Of a stretch of DNA of 64,000 nt, positions 38,711-48,491 are shown in pieces. Under the pieces are notes generated by a model, which was not told the origin of the DNA, made no database searches, and saw only the letters and a program-made list of their open reading frames with translations. The position numbers were made by a program, and so were the translations under genes. Each line of letters starts with the position of its first letter. Positions within the stretch are counted from its first letter, which is position 1. Origin of the DNA: Prevotella sp. GTDB lineage: Bacteria > Bacteroidota > Bacteroidia > Bacteroidales > Bacteroidaceae. The stretch covers positions 1 to 64,000 of the forward strand of contig JALEKD010000025.1 of the NCBI GenBank assembly GCA_022769285.1, read 5' to 3'.

Positions 38711-40432
38711 ATGGCAAACTATTATACAGACCATCCAGAGATAGCGTTCCACCTGAACCATCCTCTGATGAAGCGCATCGTCGACCTCAAGGAGCGCGAC
38801 TATGCCGACAAGGACAAATTTGCTGACGCCCCCGTAAACTTCGAGGACGCCATAGAGAACTATAAGCGCATCCTGGACATCACCGGAGATGTGGCTGCCA
38901 ACATCATTGAACCCAACTCGGAGGCCGTGGACCTCGAAGGCCCACACCTGGAGGACGGCCGCATGATATACGCCAGCAAGACATTCGAAAACCTGGACGC
39001 TACACGTAAGGCAGGGCTCTGGGGCATCTCCATGCCCCGTCGCTACAACGGCCTGAACATCCCCAACGTGGTGTTCTCTATGCTCTCTGAGGTTATCTCG
39101 GCTGCCGATGCTGGCTTCCAGAACGTATGGAGCCTGCAGAGCTGTATCGACACCCTCTATGAGTTTGGTTCAGAGGAGCAGCGACAGAAGTATATCCCCC
39201 GCATCGCCGCTGGCGAGACCATGTCGATGGACTTGACCGAACCCGATGCCGGCTCTGACCTGCAGCGCGTAATGCTCAAGGCCACACAGGATGCCGATGG
39301 TACCTGGCGGCTTAACGGCGTGAAGCGCTTCATTACCAATGGCGACTCAGACATACACTTGGTACTGGCCCGCTCGGAAGAGGGAACCAAGGATGGCCGC
39401 GGCCTGTCTATGTTTATCTACGACAAGCGCGACGGGGGCGTCACGGTACGTCACATAGAGAACAAGTTAGGCATACACGGTTCTCCTACCTGCGAGCTGG
39501 TGTACAAGAACGCCAAGGCCGAACTCTGCGGTAACACCCGCATGGGCCTTATCAAGTACGTGATGGCTCTGATGAACGGCGCCCGTCTCGGCATCGCCGC
39601 CCAGTCGGTGGGTGTAGAGCAGGAAGCCTACAATGAGGGCTTAGCGTATGCCAAGGAGCGTGCCCAGTTTGGCCAGAAGATAGTACACTTCCCCGCTGTG
39701 TACGACATGCTTTCTCGCATGAAGGCCAAGCTCGATGCCGGCCGCTCTCTGCTCTATCAGACAGCCCGCTACGTAGACATCTACAAGTCTCTCGAGGACA
39801 TCGCCCGCGACCGCAAGCTCTCCGCCGAGGAGCGCGCTGAGATGAAGAAGTACACTCGCCTCGCCGATGCATTTACTCCTATCTCCAAGGGTATGAACTC
39901 TGAGTACGCCAACCAGAATGCTTACGACGCCATCAGTATTCACGGTGGTTCGGGCTTTATCATGGAGTACAAGAGTCAGCGCCTGTTCCGCGACGCCCGT
40001 ATCTTCTCTATCTACGAGGGTACTACACAGCTCCAGGTGGTAGCTGCTGTACGCTACATCACCAACGGCACCTACCTCGCCATTATGAAGGAGATGCTCG
40101 AGGCTGAAGTAAGCGACGACTTGAAAGGCCTGCGTGACCGCGTGGCTAAGATGGTCGAGCAGTACGAGGCTGCGGTCAACTACGTCAAGGAAGCACAGAA
40201 CCAGGAAGTTCACGACTTCCTCGCACGTCGCCTCTATGACATGACAGCCGAGATTATCATGTCCCTGCTCATTATCGATGACGCCACACGCGCCCCCGAG
40301 CTCTTCCAGAAGAGCGCTAACGTCTACGTGCGTATGGCTGAGGAAGACGTGCTGGGCAAAGCAGCCTACGTACAGAACTTCAAGGCCGACGACCTGGCCG
40401 ATTTCCGTGCCGTAGAGCCTGCTGAGGCTTAA
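38711..40432 (+). CDS. Acyl-CoA dehydrogenase family protein
   Basis: MSMDLTEPDAGSDLQRVMLKA, RLGIAAQSVGVEQEAYNEGLAYAKERAQFG, SIHGGSGFIMEYKSQRLFRDARIFSIYEGTTQLQ; true start MANYYTDHPEIAF. Confidence 0.94.
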   Translation: MANYYTDHPEIAFHLNHPLMKRIVDLKERDYADKDKFADAPVNFEDAIENYKRILDITGDVAANIIEPNSEAVDLEGPHLEDGRMIYASKTFENLDATRKAGLWGISMPRRYNGLNIPNVVFSMLSEVISAADAGFQNVWSLQSCIDTLYEFGSEEQRQKYIPRIAAGETMSMDLTEPDAGSDLQRVMLKATQDADGTWRLNGVKRFITNGDSDIHLVLARSEEGTKDGRGLSMFIYDKRDGGVTVRHIENKLGIHGSPTCELVYKNAKAELCGNTRMGLIKYVMALMNGARLGIAAQSVGVEQEAYNEGLAYAKERAQFGQKIVHFPAVYDMLSRMKAKLDAGRSLLYQTARYVDIYKSLEDIARDRKLSAEERAEMKKYTRLADAFTPISKGMNSEYANQNAYDAISIHGGSGFIMEYKSQRLFRDARIFSIYEGTTQLQVVAAVRYITNGTYLAIMKEMLEAEVSDDLKGLRDRVAKMVEQYEAAVNYVKEAQNQEVHDFLARRLYDMTAEIIMSLLIIDDATRAPELFQKSANVYVRMAEEDVLGKAAYVQNFKADDLADFRAVEPAEA

Positions 40433-40458
40433 TAAGCCTACTATACATTATTATATAT

Positions 40459-40500
40459 AAGGGCGCAACTCTCATTAGGGTTGCGCCCTTTTACATTTTT
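40459..40500 (+). terminator. Terminator after acyl-CoA dehydrogenase gene
   Basis: aagggcgcaac...gttgcgccctt followed by ttacattttt. Confidence 0.85.
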
Positions 40501-40548
40501 ATAGTAATATTTATCGCCGTGGCACCGCCCAGTCTCAAAAAAAATTTC

Positions 40549-40556
40549 TAAATTTG
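40549..40556 (+). promoter_or_regulatory. -7 element TAAATTTG upstream of dnaG
   Basis: Match to TAnnTTTG. Confidence 0.55.
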
Positions 40557-40594
40557 CAACTATACTTACAGGGGCCATCAGGGCCCTACCGGGG

Positions 40595-42586
40595 ATGGCA
40601 AGTACAATGATAGACAGAGCTACAGTAGAAAAAATAAAGGACGCCGCCAACATCGTGGACGTGGTGTCCGAGTTTGTGTCGCTTCGCAAACGGGGCGCCA
40701 ACTACACTGGCCTCTGCCCGTTCCACAACGAGAAGACTCCCTCGTTCTTCGTGTCGCCTGCCCGCGGCACCTGTCATTGCTTCGGCTGTGGCAAGGGGGG
40801 CAACGCTGTCACCTTCATCATGGAACACGAGCAGATGACCTATCCCGAGGCTCTGCGCTGGCTGGCTAACAAGTACCACATCGAGATACAGGAGCGCGAG
40901 CTTACCGACGAGGAACGCCGTGAGCAGAGCGAGCGCGAGTCGATGTTTATCATCAACGAGTGGGCCGCCAAGTACTTCGAGCAGCAGCTCCAGACTGAGG
41001 GCGAGGGCACCACTTACGGTCTGCCATACTTCCGCAGCCGTGGTTTTCGTGACGACATCATCGCCAAGTTTCGCCTAGGCTACGACCTGCAGTCGCGCTT
41101 TGCCCTGCCCGACGCTGCCAAGGCTCAGGGCTATCAGCCCGAGTTCCTCCTCAAGACAGGCATCTGCTACCAAAACGACCGGGGCGAACTAATAGACCGC
41201 TACGCTGGTCGCGTGGTTTTCCCCTGGATTGGCCTCAGTGGCAAAGTGGTGGGCTTCACCGCCCGCGTACTCGACTCGCGCACCAAAGGGGTCAACATGA
41301 AGTACGTCAACTCTCCCGACTCAGACATCTATCACAAGGCCCACGAACTCTACGGCATCTACCAGGCCAAGAAAGCCATTGTAAAGAACGACCGAGTGTA
41401 TCTGGTAGAAGGACAGGCCGACGTTATCTCCATGCACCAGGCCGGCATCGAGAACGTGGTAGCTGGCTCAGGTACCGCGCTCAGCTTCCCGCAGATACAC
41501 ATGCTCCACAGGCTCACAGCCAATATCACCCTCATCTACGACGACGACGCGGCTGGTCTGCATGCTGCCCTAAAAGGCACCGACATGCTTCTGTCTGAGG
41601 GAATGAACCTCAAGGTACTGCTGCTGCCCGACGGCGACGATCCAGACAGTTTCGCCAGGAAGCACACGGCCGACGAGCTGCGTCAGTACATAGACGCCAA
41701 CGAGACAGACTTCATCCAGTTTAAGACCGAACTGCTCCTGAAGAACGAGACCGACCCCGTGAAGCGCACGGCGGCCATCAACTCTATCATCAAGAGTATC
41801 TCGCTGGTAACCAACCATATCTTGCGCGATACGTATGTACAGACCTGTGTACAGCGGATAGGCGTGGCCGAGTCTACGCTTATCAATACGATGAACAACT
41901 TTATCCGCGAGGCCAAGGAGAGCAAGGCCGCTGAGGCCCGACGTACCGAGGAGGCACCGCCCATGGTGACCGGCACAGCCACGCAGCCCTCTATCGGGCA
42001 GCCAGTATCGGCCCAGGAGAAAGTGGAGCGCTTGCTGGCGCAGATGATCATCCGCAAAGGTGCCCGGAGGGTGTTCCGTCAGGTGGAGACCGAGGACGGG
42101 GGCACGGTAGACCTCACCGTGGCCCAATACATATACTACGACTTGCAGGCCGACAGCCTGCAGTTTAGCAACCCACTCTACCGCCGCATCTTAGACGAAG
42201 CCGTGGCCCATGCCGATGACTCCGACTTTAACAGCGAAAGCTACTTCATACACCATGAGGACATCGAGATAGGGCGCGTGGCTGCCGACCTGTGTGTAGA
42301 CCGCCTGCAGCTGATGCGCAACGATGAGCCTGACCCCCAGGATGCCTATATCGATGACAGAGAACGGCAGAAGGAAGAAGAGGAGCAACTGCGCAACCAG
42401 ACGCTGCACCTGGTGCTCGACTTCCGCATGGACTATGTGGAGCGGCGGCTCAAGGCCCTAAGCACCGAGATAGCCGCGGCCACCTCGGAGCCGGCCCGCA
42501 TGAACGAACTGATAAAAGAATACACCCAGCTGCAGACCGTTCGCAACGACTATGCCCGCAGGCTGGGCACCAACATAGTTGTCTGA
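40595..42586 (+). CDS. dnaG: DNA primase
   Basis: Zinc finger CPFHNEKTPSFFVSPARGTCHCFGCGKGGNAVTF; TOPRIM VYLVEGQADVISMHQAGIENVVAGSGTAL. Confidence 0.96.
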   Translation: MASTMIDRATVEKIKDAANIVDVVSEFVSLRKRGANYTGLCPFHNEKTPSFFVSPARGTCHCFGCGKGGNAVTFIMEHEQMTYPEALRWLANKYHIEIQERELTDEERREQSERESMFIINEWAAKYFEQQLQTEGEGTTYGLPYFRSRGFRDDIIAKFRLGYDLQSRFALPDAAKAQGYQPEFLLKTGICYQNDRGELIDRYAGRVVFPWIGLSGKVVGFTARVLDSRTKGVNMKYVNSPDSDIYHKAHELYGIYQAKKAIVKNDRVYLVEGQADVISMHQAGIENVVAGSGTALSFPQIHMLHRLTANITLIYDDDAAGLHAALKGTDMLLSEGMNLKVLLLPDGDDPDSFARKHTADELRQYIDANETDFIQFKTELLLKNETDPVKRTAAINSIIKSISLVTNHILRDTYVQTCVQRIGVAESTLINTMNNFIREAKESKAAEARRTEEAPPMVTGTATQPSIGQPVSAQEKVERLLAQMIIRKGARRVFRQVETEDGGTVDLTVAQYIYYDLQADSLQFSNPLYRRILDEAVAHADDSDFNSESYFIHHEDIEIGRVAADLCVDRLQLMRNDEPDPQDAYIDDRERQKEEEEQLRNQTLHLVLDFRMDYVERRLKALSTEIAAATSEPARMNELIKEYTQLQTVRNDYARRLGTNIVV

Positions 42587-42595
42587 CACGCTGCC

Positions 42596-44314
42596 ATGAA
42601 AGAAATACTTGTCTCTGTACTTTTCATCACCATGCTGGGCTACATGCTGTACTGGCTTGTTATGAACCTGCTGCGCCGCATGAACAGCAAGTGGCTGTCG
42701 ACCTTCCGCCCAGACCACGTGACCCTCGGCACCAACCGCGCCGCCGTGAGCGCCGCCCTAAAGCAGCTGTCGTGCCAACCCGAGTGGTCCGAGAGCGACG
42801 AGAAGACCATCTGCCGGTACGAATACCAGAACGGCTACTTCTCCATAACCCTTGCCCCAGACACCATGTACATCCAACTGATGTACGCCTACATCTTTAC
42901 CGCTCCCCTGGCCAACATTGAGTTGCTGCGGTCGGTCTGCAACCGCTGCCTGCTTACTGGCACACCCATCAAGACCACCTACACCATAGACGACGACAAG
43001 CCCAAGGTACACGTGCATACCATAGCCTCGCTCCTGGTAAACCGCTACAACGCCAAGGAGGTTCTGACCGAGTGCATGCGCGACATGTTCAGGCTGCAGC
43101 GTACCGTGATGAGCGAGTTCGAGGACAATGAGAAGAAGATGACGGCTGCGCCAGGCCGGGATGTGGAGAAGGCTAACGCCGAGTGGCACAATGAGCTGGC
43201 CCTCATCAACGAGCTACACATGGCCAACCACCCGGCAGGACTGCCCACCCACGAGCAGGCCGGGGCAGCCATGGCTACCGTGGGGCAGATGGCTGCCAAT
43301 GCGCTAAGCATAACCGGATTTGCACCCCAGACCATGGTGGTTAGTACCGAGGATGGTACCACCAGCACCCTGACCGTGCCTGAAGCCATAGCAACCTACA
43401 CCTTGGGCCAACTGCTCATCGCCAATGGGCGGTTTGTACGCTCGTGGGCCATGGCCGACATCAGCTACAGCAGCGCCGACCGCCCGGACACCCTGCAACA
43501 CCTCATCCTGCACCTGTCAGCCGAGGATGCCACCACCGCCGTACTCTACTACCGTGTAACGTGTACCCTGGTGCCGCTGCCCGACCATTTCGGACCAGCC
43601 GGACTGGTGAGCAGTGAGCCCCGCGCTCTCTCCATCGTCATAGGTCACGACCTTAAACCCACCAAACAGCAGGTAGACCAATTTCGCTACCAGTGGAAAG
43701 AGGCCCGCGACAAGGCCCACACCCCCAACGACCCTAAACTCACCCCCACCCAGCGCCTGCTGGCCCTGTGTGCCGACCGTGGCCTGGCCTGGGCCGTCTA
43801 CTACGGCCACCGCCTCTACCTGGGGCACCGCTTCTACGAGGCCCTACCCTTCCTGAGCGCCGCCTACGAGCGCTATGCACCCCGTTTCGACCAACTTTCA
43901 CACAGCGAGCAACACAGCTACTACGAGCTGAGTTACCTCGTGGGCAGTTGCTACTACCACATGGGCCAGCTCACCCAGGCTTACTACTACCTGCTGCATA
44001 CCCTGCCCTTTAACAACATTATCTACGCCGAGCAATTTGTCAACTGCCTGGTGGGCCTGCGCGACAGCGAAGCCCTGCGCTATATAAACGATGGCATGGA
44101 CAGCGTAACACGCGACGGTGCCCTGGAAGAGCAAGACCACAACCAGCAAGCGTTCTACTACTTTCTGCAACGCCGCAAGGCCGACCTGCTCCTGGCCCTC
44201 CACCGTCGCGATGAGGCCACCCAGCTGCTCCAGCAGATGCTCGACAACACCCCTAACAGCGACTACGCCATATACCAGCTGGCCCAGTTGCAGAAAGACG
44301 CTCCCCAACCATGA
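42596..44314 (+). CDS. Hypothetical protein, N-terminal TM, C-terminal TPR-like region
   Basis: SYYELSYLVGSCYYHMGQLTQAYYYLLHTLPF and ADLLLALHRRDEATQLLQQMLDNTPNSDYAIYQLAQL. Confidence 0.65.
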   Translation: MKEILVSVLFITMLGYMLYWLVMNLLRRMNSKWLSTFRPDHVTLGTNRAAVSAALKQLSCQPEWSESDEKTICRYEYQNGYFSITLAPDTMYIQLMYAYIFTAPLANIELLRSVCNRCLLTGTPIKTTYTIDDDKPKVHVHTIASLLVNRYNAKEVLTECMRDMFRLQRTVMSEFEDNEKKMTAAPGRDVEKANAEWHNELALINELHMANHPAGLPTHEQAGAAMATVGQMAANALSITGFAPQTMVVSTEDGTTSTLTVPEAIATYTLGQLLIANGRFVRSWAMADISYSSADRPDTLQHLILHLSAEDATTAVLYYRVTCTLVPLPDHFGPAGLVSSEPRALSIVIGHDLKPTKQQVDQFRYQWKEARDKAHTPNDPKLTPTQRLLALCADRGLAWAVYYGHRLYLGHRFYEALPFLSAAYERYAPRFDQLSHSEQHSYYELSYLVGSCYYHMGQLTQAYYYLLHTLPFNNIIYAEQFVNCLVGLRDSEALRYINDGMDSVTRDGALEEQDHNQQAFYYFLQRRKADLLLALHRRDEATQLLQQMLDNTPNSDYAIYQLAQLQKDAPQP

Positions 44315-45732
44315 TATACCTCTACTGGATAATCCTCCTACTCTACGCCGCCGTCATCGTGTTTGCCCTGGTACGCGTGCTGATGGACAACCGCCAGCCC
44401 GCCAAGACTCTGGCGTGGATACTGGTGCTCTCGTTTATCCCAGTGATAGGCGTGGTGTTCTATTTCTTCTTCGGGCAAGACACGCGAAGGGAACGTATGA
44501 TCAGCGAGCGTAGCTTGCAGCAGCTCACGAAGCGCAGTATGCTCGAGTTTGCCGAGCAGAGCGGACTCGCGCTGCCCACGGCACACGAGCGGGTCATCCG
44601 CATGTTTGCCAACCAGAACTGGGCGCTGCCATTCAAGGACAACCACGTAGAAATACTTACCGATGGCTATCAGTTTGTACTCTCCCTGCTCCAGGCCATA
44701 GGCAGCGCGCAGGCCCACATACACATGGTGTCGTACATCATCGTAGACGATGCGCTGGGCAACCTGGTGGCCGATGCGCTCATAGACAAGGCGCGCCAGG
44801 GAGTAGAGGTCAGACTGATATATGACGACGTGGGATGCTGGAATGTAAGCAACAGGTTCTTCGAGCGTATGCGCGACGCCGGGATAGACGTTCAGTCGTT
44901 TATGCCGGTACGCTTTCCGGCCTTCACGAGTAAGGTTAACTACCGAAACCACCGCAAGCTGTGCGTAATAGACGGCAGGGTGGGCTTCATAGGGGGCATG
45001 AACATCGCCCTGAGGTACGTGAAGGGAACCGCGAGGCACGCCTGGCGCGATACGCACCTCAGGGTCGAAGGCGGAGTGGTCTACGCCATACAGCGAGCTT
45101 TCCTGATAGACTGGTACTTCGTAGACCGCACGCTCATCACCAACCGCAAGTACTACCCCATGCTCGACACCATGCCTAATGACTGCATAGCCCAGGTGGT
45201 AACCAGCAGCCCCATCATGCCGTGGCCCGATATTATGCAGGGGTACGTGCGCATACTGCTCGAAGCCCGCCACTATGTGTACATAGAGACCCCCTACTTC
45301 ATGCCCACCGACCCGGTGCTCTTCGCCATGTGTACGGCGGCCCAGGCAGGCGTCGACGTGCGCCTGATGGTGCCCGCCCACTCTGACGCCAAACTGCCCG
45401 AGTGGGCCACGCGCTCCTTTGTCGGCCAGGTGGTGGCTGCCGGAGTCAAAGTGTACCTCTACCAGGCCGGGTTCAATCACTCCAAACTGTTAGTGACCGA
45501 CGACAGCCTGTGTACCTGTGGCTCCACGAATGTAGATTTCCGTAGTTTTGAGAACAACTTCGAGTCCAACATATTTTTCTATGACTCGCAGATGGCTCTC
45601 CGTATGAAACAAGTTTTTAATGACGACCTCGCCCACTGCCAGTTGCTCACCAGCGAGTCGGCCTTTATGCACCGCGGTTTCGGCCAGCGTCTGTGGGAGA
45701 GCATTATCCGTCTGTTCTCGCCACTGATGTAG
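44311..45732 (+). CDS. cls: Cardiolipin synthase
   Basis: Two HKD-type motifs NHRKLCVIDGRVGFIGG and NHSKLLVTDDSLCTCGSTNVDFRSF; N-terminal TM helices. Confidence 0.94.
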   Translation: MIYLYWIILLLYAAVIVFALVRVLMDNRQPAKTLAWILVLSFIPVIGVVFYFFFGQDTRRERMISERSLQQLTKRSMLEFAEQSGLALPTAHERVIRMFANQNWALPFKDNHVEILTDGYQFVLSLLQAIGSAQAHIHMVSYIIVDDALGNLVADALIDKARQGVEVRLIYDDVGCWNVSNRFFERMRDAGIDVQSFMPVRFPAFTSKVNYRNHRKLCVIDGRVGFIGGMNIALRYVKGTARHAWRDTHLRVEGGVVYAIQRAFLIDWYFVDRTLITNRKYYPMLDTMPNDCIAQVVTSSPIMPWPDIMQGYVRILLEARHYVYIETPYFMPTDPVLFAMCTAAQAGVDVRLMVPAHSDAKLPEWATRSFVGQVVAAGVKVYLYQAGFNHSKLLVTDDSLCTCGSTNVDFRSFENNFESNIFFYDSQMALRMKQVFNDDLAHCQLLTSESAFMHRGFGQRLWESIIRLFSPLM

Positions 45733-45746
45733 CCCCAGCACCGCGG

Positions 45747-46277
45747 TTAGCGGAAGATAGAGAAGTTGACACTGCCATAGGCCCGGTGATCCACAAAGCG
45801 GGGATGGCCCGAGAAGTCGTAGCCCTTGCCGTGCTCGAGCACCAGCACGCCATCGGGCTTCAGCAGACCGCCATCGAGTACCAGGGCGGGTATCTGAGCC
45901 AACTGCTCCAGCGCATAGGGCGGGTCGGCGAAGATAAAGTCGAACTGCTGGCGGCAGCTCTTGACAAACCTGAACACATCGCCCCTGATGAGTACATCGG
46001 CGTGGGTTCCCAGCTTCTGCATGCACTGCCTTATAAAGGCGGCGTGGTCGCGGTCGGCCTCTACGCTTACCACCTGAGCGCAGCCGCGCGACAGCAGCTC
46101 AAGCGAGATACTGCCTGTGCCGGCAAAAAGATCCAGGGCCGTAGCCCCGTCCAGGTCTATGTACCCATTGAGTACATTAAAAATATTCTCCTTGGCAAAG
46201 TCGGTCGTGGGCCTTGCCTTGAACGAGCGGGGAATGTCAAAGTGACGTCCCTTGTAGATACCTGTTATAATTCTCAT
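45747..46277 (-). CDS. rsmD: 16S rRNA (guanine966-N2)-methyltransferase RsmD
   Basis: MRIITGIYKGRHFDIPRSFKARPTTDFAKENIFNVL, DLFAGTGSISLELLSRGC, FDFIFADPPYAL. Confidence 0.92.
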   Translation of the reverse strand: MRIITGIYKGRHFDIPRSFKARPTTDFAKENIFNVLNGYIDLDGATALDLFAGTGSISLELLSRGCAQVVSVEADRDHAAFIRQCMQKLGTHADVLIRGDVFRFVKSCRQQFDFIFADPPYALEQLAQIPALVLDGGLLKPDGVLVLEHGKGYDFSGHPRFVDHRAYGSVNFSIFR

Positions 46278-47095
46278 CGTCCTTTCAGAAATAGAGTTAC
46301 CATATCCAGCGCCATCCCTTTGATTTCGGTGATGGGCGCACGGTTGAACTCGGCCGCGGGGTTCACTGTGTAACACTTGCGTAGGTAACGCCTGAGCAGG
46401 CCCACCAGTTCATCGCGCTCGGGCAGGTTGCCAGCCAGGTACAGTTCGTCGCGGTCGGCATCGAGCTGCAGCTGGCGCCACACGTAGAGTATGAAGTACA
46501 CGCAGTCGTTGACATGGTTTACGTCGAAGGCGTTGCAGTAGCGGAAACGGTTCTTGTCAAAAGCGAACACGCTGACGCGCTCGTCATGGAAGTAGGCATA
46601 CAGCCTGTGACAGGTGTCAGAGAAACTGCGGCGGTGCAGATAGCTCCACACGGGCTGCTCTACCGGCATGTAGCGCACGTCGGCATAACGGTCGTCTATC
46701 ACCTGGCGCAGGTCGCGGTTCACCCCGAAGAGGGCCACGCTGTTCAGCGTGGGCACCACACTGCTCATCACCACATTGGTGGCCGGCGTTACCAGCGTGT
46801 AGCGGTAGAAGGCATCGGCCGTGGCCTCATCGTACTCCTCGATGGGCACCAGCAGCGTAGGCGCGTCGATGAGCACCTGGGCCCGGGCACACTCGCGACC
46901 GAGCAGGGCCGACGAGCGGAGCGCCTCGCGCAGGTTGGCTGCCGTAGAGATGCCACTCTTGGCGGTATAGGGTTCAAAGGCCACCCCCTTGACGGCCAGG
47001 CTGTCGGCCATGGCAAAGGCCATCGAGTGGTTACTTATACGGAGCGTCATCCGTGGCTGTCTTGCGGTGTCATTCCCAGTTTCCTGCATTGTCAT
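46274..47095 (-). CDS. DUF3822 family protein
   Basis: LRISNHSMAFAM...VLIDAPTLLVPIEEYDEATADAFY...FDKNRFRYCNAFDVNHVNDCVYFILYVW; upstream of and overlapping rsmD. Confidence 0.75.
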   Translation of the reverse strand: MTMQETGNDTARQPRMTLRISNHSMAFAMADSLAVKGVAFEPYTAKSGISTAANLREALRSSALLGRECARAQVLIDAPTLLVPIEEYDEATADAFYRYTLVTPATNVVMSSVVPTLNSVALFGVNRDLRQVIDDRYADVRYMPVEQPVWSYLHRRSFSDTCHRLYAYFHDERVSVFAFDKNRFRYCNAFDVNHVNDCVYFILYVWRQLQLDADRDELYLAGNLPERDELVGLLRRYLRKCYTVNPAAEFNRAPITEIKGMALDMVTLFLKGR

Positions 47096-47552
47096 TGGCT
47101 GTCGTTAAGTCTCCTATTTTCAGTCCGGCATACTGTCCGGCCTCCTCGGCCTGCCGGGTCATATTGTCTATCTCCGTAGCATCCATCCCGCGCAGATAGT
47201 CGGCATACGCGGCGCCACACTCCATGAGCGGCACGTTGCGCCCCGACTTTCCGGCCATCACGGTGGTACTCAGCTCGAACCGCTTGCCCCCTGCGTAGGG
47301 TATATACTGCACCGAGTCGGCCATGTAGCCGCCTGCCATCAACGTATGTAGGTCTGCGGCATAGCTGCCCTTGGCTCGCAGATAGGCGGCCTGGGCCTGG
47401 CGTATCAGCTGGAGCCGCTCCTTGACCACGGCTTCGCGCTGCTGCCGCTGTCGGGCAAACCGCAGCGGGGCGCTCACACTGGCCCAGCAGAGCACGAGCA
47501 ACAACAGCACACAGGCTGACAGCAATCCATTGGTACGAAGGGATGGTTTCAT
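47070..47552 (-). CDS. Hypothetical membrane-anchored protein (160 aa)
   Basis: N-terminal TM, LIRQAQAAYLRAKGSYAADLHTLMAGGYM (pseudopilin-like spacing); overlaps downstream gene. Confidence 0.6.
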   Translation of the reverse strand: MKPSLRTNGLLSACVLLLLVLCWASVSAPLRFARQRQQREAVVKERLQLIRQAQAAYLRAKGSYAADLHTLMAGGYMADSVQYIPYAGGKRFELSTTVMAGKSGRNVPLMECGAAYADYLRGMDATEIDNMTRQAEEAGQYAGLKIGDLTTANDNAGNWE

Positions 47553-47571
47553 ATCATTATAATAATGTATG

Positions 47572-47579
47572 CAAAGTTA
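47572..47579 (-). promoter_or_regulatory. -7 element TAACTTTG upstream of 47552 gene
   Basis: CAAAGTTA on + strand. Confidence 0.55.
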
Positions 47580-47711
47580 GCAAAAAACGCCGAAACGCCA
47601 TCTCGTTTTAGGGGTAAAATAAATGTTATCACGGGGTGAATAGTAAAAAGGGAGAAAAGCGAAAAGGGGGAAAGCACCGGGGCGACGGCCACTGGGGTGA
47701 TGACAGAAACG

Positions 47712-47820
47712 GTCATTAAAAACCACGGAGACCAGTCTTTTAGATGTAGGAAGCCGTCTTTAGTGAGCTAAAGGCCGTCTTTAGAACCATAAAGGTCGGT
47801 CTTTAGAAAATCCGTGATTA
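47712..47820. repeat. 21-23-nt-period array, family 1, five units
   Basis: gtcttttagatgtaggaagcc / gtctttagtgagctaaaggcc / gtctttagaaccataaaggtcg / gtctttagaaaatccgtgatta, preceded by one weaker unit. Confidence 0.7.
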
Positions 47821-48171
47821 CCTCGGACAAGCCAACAACTAATTTTGGATGGCTCAGAGATGTCCCTGTGAAATGGGAGAGGCTCCCGCAATCAACGCGG
47901 GGCTCACACGCGGTTTCCATGAACCACGGCGCGCGGGGCAGAAGGTTCTGTCGTCGGCATGACGGGCCCCGAAGTCAATGAGCGTGCTCAGATGGCCGAG
48001 GTGCAGCCTATCTTCTACAAAGATTGTATTAATCTGTAGAAACTCCGCTGTACTTAGGGTACACATTACTGTCCTTATTAGCCATATAGCACGTACATTA
48101 GGACATAAAGGATACTTTCAGAGCACAGCGGATGTCGGTTCAGACCAGAAAAAGTAGTTACTTTGCAGCAG

Positions 48172-48377
48172 AAATCAAATGTCCCAAACCTGGTGTTAGG
48201 TATGAGCAACCGGGTGGCCACCGTCATAGCGGTGACGGCACGCTCCCGGACGGGCTGCGCAGGAAGCAGCCCACTTTAGGAAGGTGTCTCAGGATTTAGC
48301 ATTGCATCATCCTGACATAATAGGACTATAGCTCGAATTTCCCGTATCGGCTTGCGAAAGTGGATACGGGCTTTTTG
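48172..48377 (+). ncRNA. Candidate stand-alone structured RNA of unassigned family, ending in a terminator
   Basis: Near-consensus -7 element (TTACTTTGC at 48159), hairpins CCGTCA/TGACGG and GGGCTGC/GCAGCCC, CAGGAT/ATCCTG, terminator cccgtatc...gatacggg-ctttttg; no ORF. Confidence 0.45.
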
Positions 48378-48491
48378 TTGTGCCCACAGCCACAGGCCAA
48401 GCCACCAGAATCATCGGCCCAACACAAATCCCCGCTGACGGGCCTGATGCCTGCCAGCAGGGATGTAGAGGCAGTGGCTATAGGCGCTCCT

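Noticed and set aside
40794-40800. Short G tract inside dnaG considered as another phase-variable site
   Set aside because: It encodes the conserved GCGKGGNAV zinc-finger segment in an intact frame.
47854-48066. 70-aa minus ORF MCTLSTAEFLQINTIFVEDRL...
   Set aside because: Composition and overlap with predicted hairpins suggest non-coding DNA.
48044-48377. rnpB, tmRNA or a cobalamin riboswitch at 47.8-48.4 kb
   Set aside because: No recognisable conserved core motifs of RNase P RNA, tmRNA or B12 riboswitch, and no downstream co-oriented gene for a riboswitch to control.
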